The notes: generated by a model from the sequence alone, not told the origin. A stretch of DNA of 64,000 nucleotides from Micromonospora sp. ATCC 39149 (GCF_000158815.1 NZ_GG657738.1:930717-994716), one strand, 5' to 3'; positions 42,669-51,174 are shown, numbered from the stretch's first letter. Program-made: numbers and translations.

Positions 42669-43478
42669 TCAGCCGGCCATCATCGCGTCGCGCATTGTGC
42701 GCAACCGGGTGGCGAAGGGCGGCTTGGCGCGGTCGGCGAGGATCCGCACCGTGGCGATCGCCTCGGAACGGCGTTCAGGTGGCAAGAGCCGGAGCGCCGA
42801 GGTCAGGACGCCGGCGACGTCCCCGCCGAGGTAGGGCAGGTCCTCGTCGACGAGGTCCGACCCGCCAAGCCGGCGAGCGGAGGCCAGCACCGCGTCGACC
42901 GCCCAGTCGGTGCCTCCGGCGCAGAGCGCGGCGACCGCCTCGGCCCAGCCGCCGGGCCCGACGGTGCGGTCGCCGAGCAGCCCGCGGGCGATCGTGACGG
43001 TCGTGGTGGGACGGCTGGCCCGCACCGCCGGCAGGGTCTGTGCGGCCAGCGCGGGAAACCACGACACCAGCCACGCCGCCGTCGCGGCCGTCCGCGGGTC
43101 GGCGTGGGCGAGCAGCGGCAGCAGGGCCGGCACCTCCGCGCGCACCGCCTGGTACGCCGCCACCGCGTCGGGATCCATCGCGCCGTCCGCCTCCGGCGGG
43201 CGCGGGAACGCGTACGCGTCGTCGTCGCCGATCGCCAGGAAGCCCAGCAGCATCAGCGGTGGCACTTCGCCCGTGTCGAGCGCGATCCCGGCGAGGTAAG
43301 GGACCGCGGCCGCGCTCGCCGAGAAGCGGGTGCCCTGGTGGCACAGCGCCGCGACGAGCTCCCCCACGGCGTCCTCGTCGTCCAGCGAGCGGAGCAGGTC
43401 CGGTACGTCGCCGGCGTCCCCGTAGGCGTGATCCAGCCGCTGCCAGTCGACCCGGTCGAGCTCGTCCAACCCGCGCAC
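42669..43478 (-). CDS. HEAT-repeat-like protein of unknown function
   Basis: A 269-residue, Ala/Leu-rich, all-helical protein beginning with a GTG start (MRGLDELDRVDWQRLDHAYG). Repeated helical pairs such as LLPLLAHADPRTAATAAWLV and LGGDVAGVLTSALRLLPPER suggest HEAT-like repeats. No catalytic motif, signal peptide or membrane helix. Such proteins are frequent orphan cytoplasmic scaffolds in actinomycetes. It is divergent from the OsmC gene with a 23-bp gap. Confidence 0.7.
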   Translation of the reverse strand: MRGLDELDRVDWQRLDHAYGDAGDVPDLLRSLDDEDAVGELVAALCHQGTRFSASAAAVPYLAGIALDTGEVPPLMLLGFLAIGDDDAYAFPRPPEADGAMDPDAVAAYQAVRAEVPALLPLLAHADPRTAATAAWLVSWFPALAAQTLPAVRASRPTTTVTIARGLLGDRTVGPGGWAEAVAALCAGGTDWAVDAVLASARRLGGSDLVDEDLPYLGGDVAGVLTSALRLLPPERRSEAIATVRILADRAKPPFATRLRTMRDAMMAG

Positions 43479-43501
43479 GCGGCGATACTACGCTGGCCGG
43501 C

Positions 43502-43969
43502 ATGGGACGGACGCACACGTACGACGTCGTGGTCACCTGGACCGGCAACCGGGGTACCGGTACCAGCGGATACCGCGACTACGCCCGCGACCACGGGATC
43601 GAGGCGGACGGGCGGGAGCCGATCGAGGGCAGTTCGGACCCGGCGTTCCGGGGGGACAAGACGCGGTGGAACCCCGAGCAGCTCCTCGTCGCCGCGCTGT
43701 CGCAGTGCCACATGCTGTCGTACCTGCACATGTGCGCGGTCGCCGGCGTCGTGGTGACCGGGTACGTCGACCGCGCGCACGGCACGATGGAGCAGTCCGG
43801 CGACGGCGGCCACTTCACCGAGGTGGTGCTGCGGCCGGAGGTGACCGTTGCAGCGCCCGAGATGGTGGACGCCGCCGAGCGGCTGCACGCCGACGCGCAC
43901 CGCAGCTGCTTCATCGCCAGCTCGGTCAACTTCCCGGTCCGCCACGCCCCGATCGTCCGCACCGCCTGA
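43502..43969 (+). CDS. OsmC-family peroxiredoxin-like protein
   Basis: A 155-residue OsmC/Ohr-family protein. The two redox cysteines lie in LSQCHMLSYLHMC and HRSCFIASSVNFPV, with RWNPEQLLVAALSQC as the conserved approach. OsmC proteins reduce organic hydroperoxides. ATG start immediately downstream of the divergent HEAT-like gene. A single gene, followed by a short gap to convergent genes. Confidence 0.9.
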   Translation: MGRTHTYDVVVTWTGNRGTGTSGYRDYARDHGIEADGREPIEGSSDPAFRGDKTRWNPEQLLVAALSQCHMLSYLHMCAVAGVVVTGYVDRAHGTMEQSGDGGHFTEVVLRPEVTVAAPEMVDAAERLHADAHRSCFIASSVNFPVRHAPIVRTA

Positions 43970-44026
43970 TGCCAAGGCGAGGAATCCCTCGGGGAACACC
44001 GTGGCCGGTACCGTGACCTGTCGAGC

Positions 44027-44755
44027 TCATCGGACAGCGCGCAGCACGTCCAGCGGGCCCGCCGTGACGGTGAAGCCCGCCTCGGCCAGCTCGTCGCTCA
44101 GCGCCGCAACCGACACGACGTGCCACCGGTACGTCACGCGCAGGTCGCGTACCGTCCGGCCCTGGTCGTCGGTGATCTGGTAGCGCATGTGCCAAGCGAC
44201 CTCGCCGTCACTCACCGGCTCGGCGGAGCCGCTGCCGCGGTACGTGTGGCGGCCGACCCGCACGGCCGCGAACTCCGACTCCGGCACCGTCACCGCCTCG
44301 GCGGGCGGCTGCGCGTTCACCACCAGCGGCGCGCCCGCCGCCAGCCGATCGGCGAGACGGTGCCACAGCGCCCGGCGCGCATCCGGCGCGAGGTGGCCGA
44401 TCATGTTGATCGCCAGAGCGGCGCCCAGCCGCTCCGGCAGCTCAGCGGTCTGCGCGTCCGCGGCGACGACCGTGACGCACTGGCGCAGCTCCCGGTCGGT
44501 GCCCACCCGGGCCAGCAGGGCCGCACGCTGCACGATGGACGGCTCGACGGCAACGATCTCGGCGCCGGGCAGGGCACGGGCGGCAACGAGCACGCCGAGG
44601 CCGCTGCCCGCGCCGAGGTCGGCGATCGGCAGCTCGCGCGGTGCGCCCTGCAGGGCTGCGCGCACCGGGCCGCCCAGGTGCTCCCAGGCGTCGAGGCTCA
44701 GCACGTCGAGGAACTCGCCGCTGCGGTAGTAGGCGTCGGACGTGGTCTCCGTCAT
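44027..44755 (-). CDS. Class I methyltransferase, last gene of the Zur-linked operon
   Basis: A 242-residue SAM methyltransferase: motif I IADLGAGSGLGVLVAARALP, then EIVAVEPSIVQRAALL and LAINMIGHLAPDARRALWHR. It starts 11 bp after the stop of the COG0523 GTPase gene, so it belongs to the operon L32-GTPase-methyltransferase. Related enzymes are often found beside COG0523 GTPases in actinomycete Zur regulons. The substrate is unknown; it might modify a metallophore made by the nearby operon. Confidence 0.8.
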   Translation of the reverse strand: MTETTSDAYYRSGEFLDVLSLDAWEHLGGPVRAALQGAPRELPIADLGAGSGLGVLVAARALPGAEIVAVEPSIVQRAALLARVGTDRELRQCVTVVAADAQTAELPERLGAALAINMIGHLAPDARRALWHRLADRLAAGAPLVVNAQPPAEAVTVPESEFAAVRVGRHTYRGSGSAEPVSDGEVAWHMRYQITDDQGRTVRDLRVTYRWHVVSVAALSDELAEAGFTVTAGPLDVLRAVR

Positions 44756-44766
44756 CCGGTCACCTT

Positions 44767-46005
44767 TCAGTGTCGATGGGTGGGGCGCTCGGCCGTGTCG
44801 CCGAGCTCCCAGGCGGGGAACGGGTCTGGCAGCCGGCGCCACGCGTCCTCGCCCGCCGCCTGCTCGTCCGGCGTGAGCAGGCAGCGCCGCAATCCGTCGC
44901 GGAGATCCTCGGCCGGCAGGTCTGCGCCGATGAAGACCAGTTCCTGACGGCGGTCGCCGTACACGGGATCCCAGTGCCGCTGGAGGTCGGCCCGCTCGGC
45001 CGGGTCGTCCGGCCACTCGCCGGAGACCGCGACCGGGATGCCGACCGGGTCGCACTGGGCGTTCGGGCCGGCCTGCGACCACAGCGCCACCACACCGGGG
45101 CGGGTCGCCAGCCACAGGAAGCCCTTGGAGCGCAGCACACCGTACCGGGCGACCGCCGTCTCCAGCAGATCCCAGAGCCGCTGCGGGTGGAACGGTTCCG
45201 TCGCGCGGAACAGCAGGCTGCTGATGCCGTACTCGATGGTCTCGGGAATGTGCTCGCCGTTGAGCTCGGCGACCCACCCGGGCGCGGTCTCGGCGGCGGC
45301 CATGTCGAACCGGCCGGTGTGCATCAGCTCCGCCGGGGCCACCCGGCCGAATGTCGAGCGGATCTGCCGTGCCCCGGGGTTGAGCCGCGTGACGAGCGCC
45401 TCGACGCGCGCCAGCTCCGCCTCCGCGACAAGATCGGTCTTGTTGACGACGACCACGTCGGCGAACTCGATCTGGTCGACGAGCAGGTCGGCGACCGTCC
45501 GGGCGTCGTCCTCGTACGCGGACAGGCCGCGCTGCTCCAGGGTCTCGCCGGCGGTGATCATGGCGATGAGGTGGGGCGCGTCGACGACGGTCACCATGGT
45601 GTCGAGGCGGGCGACGTCGGCGAGCACCCGATCCTCCCCGTCGAGGCCGAACGCGAAGGTGGCGGCGACCGGCATCGGTTCGGAGATGCCGCTGGACTCG
45701 ATCAGCAGGTAGTCGAACCGCCCCTGGTCCGCGAGGCGGGCCACCTCCTCGAGCAGGTCGTCGCGCAGGGTGCAGCAGATGCACCCGTTGGTCATCTCGA
45801 CCAGGCGCTCCTCGGTGCGCGAAAGCTGCCCACCGCCGCGGACCAGGGTCGCGTCGATATTGATCTCGCTCATGTCGTTGACGATGACGGCGACGTGCAG
45901 CCCGTCCCGGTTGTTCAGGATGTGGTTGAGCAGCGTGGTCTTGCCCGCGCCGAGGAAGCCCGACAGAACCGTGACCGGCAGTGTGGTCGAGGCCGCCGCA
46001 GTCAT
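44767..46005 (-). CDS. COG0523 (CobW/YciC/ZNG1-like) GTP-dependent metallochaperone
   Basis: A 412-residue P-loop GTPase: Walker [18 protein letters not shown], the metal-binding CxCC in [32 protein letters not shown], and the CobW C-terminal domain. It ends with a His-containing tail (ERPTHRH). COG0523 proteins deliver zinc to apoenzymes under zinc limitation. The ATG overlaps the L32 stop (ATGA). Together with the Zur-like box before L32 this is a low-zinc-response operon. Confidence 0.9.
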   Translation of the reverse strand: MTAAASTTLPVTVLSGFLGAGKTTLLNHILNNRDGLHVAVIVNDMSEINIDATLVRGGGQLSRTEERLVEMTNGCICCTLRDDLLEEVARLADQGRFDYLLIESSGISEPMPVAATFAFGLDGEDRVLADVARLDTMVTVVDAPHLIAMITAGETLEQRGLSAYEDDARTVADLLVDQIEFADVVVVNKTDLVAEAELARVEALVTRLNPGARQIRSTFGRVAPAELMHTGRFDMAAAETAPGWVAELNGEHIPETIEYGISSLLFRATEPFHPQRLWDLLETAVARYGVLRSKGFLWLATRPGVVALWSQAGPNAQCDPVGIPVAVSGEWPDDPAERADLQRHWDPVYGDRRQELVFIGADLPAEDLRDGLRRCLLTPDEQAAGEDAWRRLPDPFPAWELGDTAERPTHRH

Positions 46006-46181
46006 CGCGGCTCGGTGATCTGGCGGTCGCGGTAGAGGCCGCAGTGGGTGCAGGCCCGGTGCGGGATCACCTTCTCGCGGCGGGGGCACGGACAGTCGGC
46101 CAGGGTGGGGGCGGCGGCCTTCCATTGCGCGCGCCGGTGGCGGGTGTTGGCACGCGACGTACGCCGCTTGGGAACAGCCAT
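46002..46181 (-). CDS. rpmF: Alternative 50S ribosomal protein L32
   Basis: A 59-residue L32: [20 protein letters not shown] is the standard N-terminus. The zinc ribbon is unusual: CPCP instead of CPxCG for the first pair, then CTHCG for the second, with two extra residues between. This may weaken or retune zinc binding. In actinomycetes Zur controls spare ribosomal proteins so that zinc can be released from the normal copies. It is the first gene of its operon, 42 bp after a Zur-like box. Whether a normal L32 exists elsewhere cannot be seen here. Confidence 0.88.
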   Translation of the reverse strand: MAVPKRRTSRANTRHRRAQWKAAAPTLADCPCPRREKVIPHRACTHCGLYRDRQITEPR

Positions 46182-46223
46182 GGATTTCCTTGTCGGATCG
46201 GCGGCGGGACGACAGCACATTAT

Positions 46224-46238
46224 TGGAAATGAGTTTCA
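46224..46238. promoter_or_regulatory. Zur box upstream of L32-GTPase operon
   Basis: TGGAAATGAGTTTCA differs at two positions from the 15-bp actinobacterial Zur core TGAAAATGATTTTCA. It lies in an AT-rich stretch 43 bp before the L32 start. Zinc-dependent repression of L32, GTPase and methyltransferase is inferred. Confidence 0.75.
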
Positions 46239-46396
46239 TTGTAAAGTTGTGCTGCCCGTACGGCTGCGGCAGCGCGCAGAAGGCGAAGGGCGGTCGACTC
46301 GGCCAGACCGGCGGCGAAGCGTCAGGTCGTGAGGACGGCCGTGACCGCCGCGAGCACCACCACGGTGGTCACCGGGTCTTGCGGACGGTGCCGGTG

Positions 46397-47158
46397 TCAG
46401 GCCACGGCGGCGAGGGCGGCGTGGCGCCCACAGCGCCAGAGGAGCCCCGCTTCGGCGAATCCGGCCGCACGGGCGGCGGTGACGTGCCACGACGCCGAGG
46501 CAGTGAACCCGGCCGGCGGACGGGCCTGGAACATCGCGGCGCGCTCGGCGAACAAGGGCCGCAGGGACGCCGCTTCGGCAACGTCGCTCCACCACTGCGC
46601 CCAGGCGAGTTCGGCGGCGGCCTCACCGTCGGCAGGATCGAGGGCGTTCATCACGGAGGCCACGCCGTCGTCCGGCATGAGGTCAGCGACCACGAGCAGG
46701 CCACCCGGCGACAACACCCGGCGCGCGTCGTCGTAGAAGGCGCGAGCCTGCGGCGGCGCAAGGTAGTGCAGGGTCATGACGGCAGTGACGACGTCGTAGC
46801 CCTCCCCCGCGCGGGTCGCCCAGGCGGGGGACGACAGGTCGCCGTCGAGGCTGCGCACGAGATCCGGAACGGCGCCGCGGGTGAGGGCGAGCAGCACCGG
46901 GTCGATGTCCATGACGGTGACGGCGGCGCCGGGCCACCGGTTGGCCATCCGTTCGGCCAGCACGCCGGGTCCGCCGCCGAGGTCGAGGACCCGACTCGGC
47001 ATCCGGCCGCGCACCGTCTCGGCGGCGCGGCACACGATCTCCTCCAGGGTGGCCAGGCCGGGCACGAAACCGCCCATCACCTCGGCCCACGCGGCGCGCC
47101 ACCGGACGACCTGGTCGCGGTCGAGCGCGGTGCCGGACGCGCTGGTGGTGGGTGCCAT
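46397..47158 (-). CDS. Class I SAM-dependent methyltransferase
   Basis: A 253-residue methyltransferase: VLDLGGGPGVLAERMANRWP (motif I), VTVMDIDPVLLALTRGAV, and LHYLAPPQARAFYDDARRVL. It is a single leftward gene, with a weak Zur-like box 44 bp upstream of its start, and is not closely similar to the methyltransferase at 44027. It may act in the same metallophore or in another low-metal response. Start chosen at the ATG at 47158 rather than 47194, since the first 12 residues there are not conserved-looking. Confidence 0.83.
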   Translation of the reverse strand: MAPTTSASGTALDRDQVVRWRAAWAEVMGGFVPGLATLEEIVCRAAETVRGRMPSRVLDLGGGPGVLAERMANRWPGAAVTVMDIDPVLLALTRGAVPDLVRSLDGDLSSPAWATRAGEGYDVVTAVMTLHYLAPPQARAFYDDARRVLSPGGLLVVADLMPDDGVASVMNALDPADGEAAAELAWAQWWSDVAEAASLRPLFAERAAMFQARPPAGFTASASWHVTAARAAGFAEAGLLWRCGRHAALAAVA

Positions 47159-47202
47159 GGAGTGCTCCGGAGGACAGACGGACAGGAACGTCACAAGTTA
47201 AC

Positions 47203-47217
47203 GGGAATCATTTCCGA
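47203..47217. promoter_or_regulatory. Weak Zur-like box upstream of methyltransferase
   Basis: The minus strand reads TCGGAAATGATTCCC. It keeps the GGAAATGA centre of the box at 46224 but matches the Zur core at only about 9-10 of 15 positions. It lies 45 bp before the methyltransferase start. Confidence 0.45.
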
Positions 47218-47307
47218 TCGGACGGACGGCGCGCCCGCACAACTGGCATATCCCCCGTACGTGTCGGTTCAGCAAGCGTGACCAGGAGGCAAGGAGCGAC
47301 GCCCGTG

Positions 47308-47350
47308 GGTCCACCTCATCGACCGCATTGTGGGCGTGCAGGCCGGCTCG
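47308..47350 (-). pseudogene. Remnant of a class V aminotransferase C-terminus
   Basis: In the minus frame these bases encode ARAGLHAHNAVDEVD, matching VRVSLHAYNTVDEVD near the C-terminus of the intact enzyme at 53969-55288 at both protein and nucleotide level. Nothing recognisable remains on either side. It suggests a lost second copy of the desulfurase-like gene. Confidence 0.45.
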
Positions 47351-47521
47351 TGCCGATGCGACCCTTTCGCCCCAATCGGACTGCGCAACGCGACGGTGAG
47401 CCGGGCACCGAGCGCCGTGACCCAGCGGGCGGTCCGGCCCATGCCTCACATGTGCACCCATACTAATATGCGGAGAGATGCATGCTAGATTGGCGCATAC
47501 CCCGAATCAGATGGAGAAGCC

Positions 47522-47968
47522 ATGATCGACACGCTGCACGAAGTTCATGACGCCCACGCCCATGTCCACGGCGAGGGGTGCGGGCACTTGGCCTCGATGC
47601 ATGCCGGCCATGTGGACTACGTCCACGACGGCCACCGGCACCACGCCCACGACGGCCACTACGACGAGTGCGCTGCGGCCACCCACGCGCCAGCCGAGGA
47701 GCACAGCCACCGGCACGGCGACGCCTGCGGTCACGTCGCCGTGCAGCACGAGGGGCACGTTGACTACCTGCACGACGGCCACGTGCACGTCGACCACGAC
47801 GGCCACTACGACGAGTGCCACTCGGAGGCGCACGTCACGGCGGAGGCGCACGAGCACGTACACGGCGAGGGCTGCGGCCACGCCGCAGTGGTGCACGGCG
47901 ATCACGTCGACTACGTGCACGACGGGCATCGCCACACGCCCCACCAGGGCCACTACGACGAACACTGA
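47522..47968 (+). CDS. Histidine-rich triple-repeat metal-binding protein
   Basis: A 148-residue protein with about 40 His and 5 Cys. Three tandem units of about 45-50 residues share the pattern HxHGxxCGHxxxxHxxHVDY then xHDGHxHxxHxGHYDE. Unit boundaries are near residues 14-50, 60-98 and 107-148. Single-unit versions of this sequence are known as small putative zinc-binding proteins in actinobacteria. A trimeric array suggests metal storage or buffering in the cytoplasm, since there is no signal peptide. GGAG lies nine bases before the ATG. It is the only rightward gene in the Zur-linked block. Confidence 0.8.
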   Translation: MIDTLHEVHDAHAHVHGEGCGHLASMHAGHVDYVHDGHRHHAHDGHYDECAAATHAPAEEHSHRHGDACGHVAVQHEGHVDYLHDGHVHVDHDGHYDECHSEAHVTAEAHEHVHGEGCGHAAVVHGDHVDYVHDGHRHTPHQGHYDEH

Positions 47969-48069
47969 GGCTGGTCGCCAGGGACTCGAACGGCGGGGCC
48001 GCCCCCTCGGCTACCCGGCGCAGTTCGTCACGGCCGGGGAGGTCGGCCCTCCAGCATCGTCTCCCAGCT

Positions 48070-48861
48070 CTACCCCGACGCGGACTGCTGCGTCGGAAGA
48101 ACATCCACCGGCGCGACCACGCTTGCCCCGGTCATGCTGACGGCGCCCACCGTGGGGTACAGCGTGCGGACGAGTTCGGTTGTGATGACCTCACTGGGCA
48201 CGCCGTCGGCCAGCAGCCGGCCGGCTCGGCCCAGGGCCAGCACCCGGTCGCAGAACCACAGCACGTGGTTCGGTTCATGGGTGCAGACCAGCACGGCACG
48301 GCCCTGCCGCGCCAGGTCGCGGACGGTGCGCCAGACAAACATCTGATTGCCGAAATCCAGGCTGGCGGTCGGTTCATCGAGCAGGAGCACCTGGCAGTCC
48401 TGAGCGAGCGCCCGGGCGATCAGCACGAGTTGCCGCTGGCCGCCGCTGAGGGTGTGGTAAAGCTGATCGCGCTCAGCCGCCAGGCCGACCTGCGCCAGCA
48501 CCCGCTCGCACGCCTGGACGTCGCTGCGGCGGGGCCCGAACACGCCGCCGAGGTGGGGCGTGCGGCCCATCAGGACCATGTCCAGCACGGTGAACGGGAA
48601 CGCGTTGGTGTGCTGCTGCGGCACGTACGACACGCGCCGGGCCACCTGGGCCGGGCGCAGGCCGGACAGGTCTTCGCCGTCCAGGGTCACGGTGCCGCCG
48701 TGGCGCAGGTGCCCGAGGATGCAGCGGTAGAGCGTCGACTTACCCGTGCCGTTGGGACCGAACAGGGCGCACAGCTCACCCGGGCGCAGATCCAGGCCGA
48801 TCCGGTCGAGCACCGGATGTGCGCCGTACGCGAAGCTCAGCCCGCGCACTTGCAGGGTCAT
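48070..48861 (-). CDS. Metallophore ABC importer ATPase (FecE/FhuC type)
   Basis: A 263-residue ATPase: Walker A LFGPNGTGKSTLYRCIL, signature TLSGGQRQLVLIARALAQ, Walker B VLLLDEPTASLD, and H-loop VCTHEPNHVLWFCD. It powers uptake with the FecCD permease whose stop it overlaps (ATGA). Last gene of the long leftward metallophore operon. No clear terminator was seen in the 100 bp after its TAG. Confidence 0.9.
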   Translation of the reverse strand: MTLQVRGLSFAYGAHPVLDRIGLDLRPGELCALFGPNGTGKSTLYRCILGHLRHGGTVTLDGEDLSGLRPAQVARRVSYVPQQHTNAFPFTVLDMVLMGRTPHLGGVFGPRRSDVQACERVLAQVGLAAERDQLYHTLSGGQRQLVLIARALAQDCQVLLLDEPTASLDFGNQMFVWRTVRDLARQGRAVLVCTHEPNHVLWFCDRVLALGRAGRLLADGVPSEVITTELVRTLYPTVGAVSMTGASVVAPVDVLPTQQSASG

Positions 48862-49964
48862 GACGACGCTCCGAGGTGGGTGGCGCGGGTACGCAGCAGG
48901 TAGACGAGGTAGGGCGCGCCGAGGATGGACGTGATGATGCTGATCGGCACCTCGCCCGTGTGGATGGTGCGCGCGAGGACGTCGCAGGCCATGACGAAGA
49001 CCGCGCCCAGGGTGGCCGACAGTGGGATGACGAAGCGGTGGTCGGGGCCGACCATCATCCGGGCGGCGTGTGGCACGAGCAGCCCGACCCACGCGATGAT
49101 GCCCGAGACCGACACGGCCAGGGCGGTCAACGCGGTCGCCAGGACGATGACCCAGCGGCGCAGCGGCTCCGGGTCCACGCCCAGCGACCGGGCCTCGTCG
49201 TCGCCCAGGCTGAGCACGTTGAGCCGCCAGCCGAAACGCCACAGCAGCAGGCACCCGATCACGGTGGCGGGTACGACGACCGCCACGTCGTTCCAGGTGG
49301 CGCGGTAAAAGCCACCCATGACCCAGAAGACGAGGCGGCGTAGCTGCTCGTCCGTGCCGGCGTACTGGAACAACGAGAAGACGGCGGAGAAGAAGGAGCC
49401 CACGACAACGCCGGCCAGGATGAGCGTGACGGTGGGCCGCTCGCCGCGCACCCGGGAGAGCGTATAGGTGAGCCAGACCGCCAGCATGCCGAAGATGAAC
49501 GCCATGACCTGCATCGAGAGCGGCACGTCGACCATGACCGCCAGTCCCGCCCCGCAGGCCGCCCCGGCCGACACACCGAGGATGAACGGCTCGACCAGCG
49601 GGTTGCGAAAGGTTCCCTGATACGCCGCACCACTGCAGGCGAGGGCGGCGCCGACGGCTCCGGCGAGCAGGACCCGGGTGAGGCGCATGTCCCAGACCAC
49701 CGAGGCGTTGAGGCTGTTCGTGCTGTCGGTCAGCCCGGTCTTGGCGGCGAGTACCTTGAGGACGTCCCCGACGGGAATGACGTAGGCGCCGACCGTGATC
49801 GACACCACGGCGACGACCAGCACCAGCGCTGCGGTCACGACGAGCAGGACGGCGCGCCGCCGGTTGCTCACCGGCGCGGAGACGACGCACGCGCACCGAG
49901 TTTCATCCCCGCGACCCGCCGTGGGGCGGGTCGCGGGGATGGAACTCGGTGCGGGTGGCGTCAC
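48858..49964 (-). CDS. FecCD-family metallophore permease
   Basis: A 368-residue permease with about nine to ten helices. Family markers: DMRLTRVLLAGAVGAALACS, GAAYQGTFRNPLVEPFILGV, LILAGVVVGSFFSAVFSLFQ, and GIIAWVGLLVPHAARMMVG. GTG start at 49964 overlaps the binding-protein stop (GTGA) and has GGAGG five bases before it. However, a 29-bp hairpin at 49892-49953 lies in the first 24 codons, and a second in-frame GTG at 49871 (SNRRRAVLLVVTAALVL) opens directly into helix 1. The hairpin region may be leader rather than protein. Confidence 0.88.
   Translation of the reverse strand: MTPPAPSSIPATRPTAGRGDETRCACVVSAPVSNRRRAVLLVVTAALVLVVAVVSITVGAYVIPVGDVLKVLAAKTGLTDSTNSLNASVVWDMRLTRVLLAGAVGAALACSGAAYQGTFRNPLVEPFILGVSAGAACGAGLAVMVDVPLSMQVMAFIFGMLAVWLTYTLSRVRGERPTVTLILAGVVVGSFFSAVFSLFQYAGTDEQLRRLVFWVMGGFYRATWNDVAVVVPATVIGCLLLWRFGWRLNVLSLGDDEARSLGVDPEPLRRWVIVLATALTALAVSVSGIIAWVGLLVPHAARMMVGPDHRFVIPLSATLGAVFVMACDVLARTIHTGEVPISIITSILGAPYLVYLLRTRATHLGASS
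49892..49953 (-). promoter_or_regulatory. 29-bp hairpin between binding-protein and permease genes
   Basis: Arms 49892-49920 and 49925-49953 are complementary over 29 bp with one mismatch and a 4-nt loop; the centre is ATCCCCGCGACCCGCC against its complement. It follows the binding-protein stop by 8 bp. Such intercistronic hairpins protect or terminate messages and raise binding-protein over permease levels in ABC operons. Confidence 0.7.
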
Positions 49965-51133
49965 TTCACCTCCAACTCACCGACGTACTTCTGCGCCTCG
50001 ATAGCGGCCTTGGCCTGCGCCTCGTCCAGGCCGTAGACGTCGCGGTAGAACGCGATCTCCTCGGCCACGATGTCGACGTCGGCGAACCGGTCGGGGTAGG
50101 CCAGCTTGGCGATCTTCAGCAGCGCGATGGGCGTCTCGACGGTGGCCCGCCACTCGTCGTAGCCCAACGCGACCAGACGCTTGGTCTTGATCGCGCGCAT
50201 GTCCTTCAGGTTGGCCCAGTTGAGGCCGGCGTGCTTGCCCCCGTAGATCAGTGAGGTGTCCAGGTAGCCCTCGTGACCGGCGACGACCATGGCGTCCGGG
50301 TCGAGGGCGAGCAGCTTCTCCTCGGAGATGGTCACGAACGTTCCCGGACCGGCGACGTTACGGGCCCCGACCACGTCGGTGAGCAGGTACGACTGGATGC
50401 TCTTCGTACCCATGACGTTGTTGATCGTGGCGAAGTACGCCACCTTGGTGCGCTCGGCGTCCGGGATGTCCTTCGTCCGCGACGTCACCTTGTCCAGCCC
50501 GGCGTTCAGCCGCTCGACGAGCCGGGTCGCCTCAGCCTGCTTGCCGAAGACCTGGCCGGTGATGGTGATGTGCTCCCAAGCGGTCCTGATGTTCGGCTGC
50601 TCGAAGTTGGACGGGGAGATCAGGACGACGACCGGGACGCCCAGTGATTCGATCTTGTCGATGACCTCCTGGTGCATCGCCCGGTTCTCCTGGCTGGCCA
50701 CCCAGGCCTCCAGGAAGACGACGTCGGGCTTGAGGCCCGCCAGCTGCTCGTAGTTGACCCCGCTCCACGGCGAGCCGAGTGCGACGGCCTTGGCGATGCT
50801 CGGGATGACCGCTGCCCGGTGTCCCATCTTCTTGGTGGCCGAGTCGACACCGACCAGGGTGTTGTCGACACCGAAGATCTTCATGGACTTGGTGATCAGG
50901 CCCTCCCACTCGAGGACCACGACGCGCTGGGGATTGGCCGGCACCTGGACGGTGCGCTCCCAGTGGTCCTTGATCGCCACCGGGGCGGCCGAGGCGGCTG
51001 CGCCGGAGCCGGCCGCCTGGTCGCCGCCGCCACAGGCCGCCGTACCGGCGGCGACGGCCACGACAACGGTGGTGAGGCCGACTGCCCGCACGAAGCGGCG
51101 CAGGCAGTGACGGACCATGCCGTACGGGTTCAT
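49961..51133 (-). CDS. Metallophore-binding lipoprotein (FecB/BtuF-like)
   Basis: A 390-residue exported lipoprotein: signal segment VGLTTVVVAVAAGTAAC ending in a lipobox-like TAAC, then a FecB-type fold (RTVQVPANPQRVVVLEWEGL, YEQLAGLKPDVVFLEAW, ISEEKLLALDPDAMVV). It would capture the loaded metallophore outside the membrane. It lies 41 bp after the MFS gene in the long operon and is coupled to the permease. No His-rich loop typical of ZnuA is present, so it likely binds a chelate rather than free zinc. Confidence 0.88.
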   Translation of the reverse strand: MNPYGMVRHCLRRFVRAVGLTTVVVAVAAGTAACGGGDQAAGSGAAASAAPVAIKDHWERTVQVPANPQRVVVLEWEGLITKSMKIFGVDNTLVGVDSATKKMGHRAAVIPSIAKAVALGSPWSGVNYEQLAGLKPDVVFLEAWVASQENRAMHQEVIDKIESLGVPVVVLISPSNFEQPNIRTAWEHITITGQVFGKQAEATRLVERLNAGLDKVTSRTKDIPDAERTKVAYFATINNVMGTKSIQSYLLTDVVGARNVAGPGTFVTISEEKLLALDPDAMVVAGHEGYLDTSLIYGGKHAGLNWANLKDMRAIKTKRLVALGYDEWRATVETPIALLKIAKLAYPDRFADVDIVAEEIAFYRDVYGLDEAQAKAAIEAQKYVGELEVK

Positions 51134-51174
51134 GGTTGCCTTTCCAATGCGGGTTCTCGGCGAGGTGTGCCTGT

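Larger units (their letters stand above)
47159..47521. other. Gap with weak Zur-like box, a gene remnant and His-rich gene promoter
   Basis: This 363-bp region holds a degenerate Zur-like box (47203-47217), a 43-bp remnant of a class V aminotransferase end (47308-47350) and, before the His-rich gene, TATGCG (47467-47472) and CGCATA (47494-47499) as an inverted pair around an ATGCATGC centre. No intact gene is present. Confidence 0.45.

Noticed and set aside
46330..46396. Plus-strand [15 protein letters not shown], resembling the start of a second COG0523 GTPase
   Set aside because: Only about 12 residues are similar and no Walker A follows; too short to call a remnant.
47975..48066. Minus-strand sequence ending GTTCGAGTCCCTGGCGACC, like a tRNA T-arm and acceptor
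   Set aside because: The matching 5' acceptor strand, D-arm and anticodon arm cannot be folded, and part of the stretch is the coding end of the ATPase gene.
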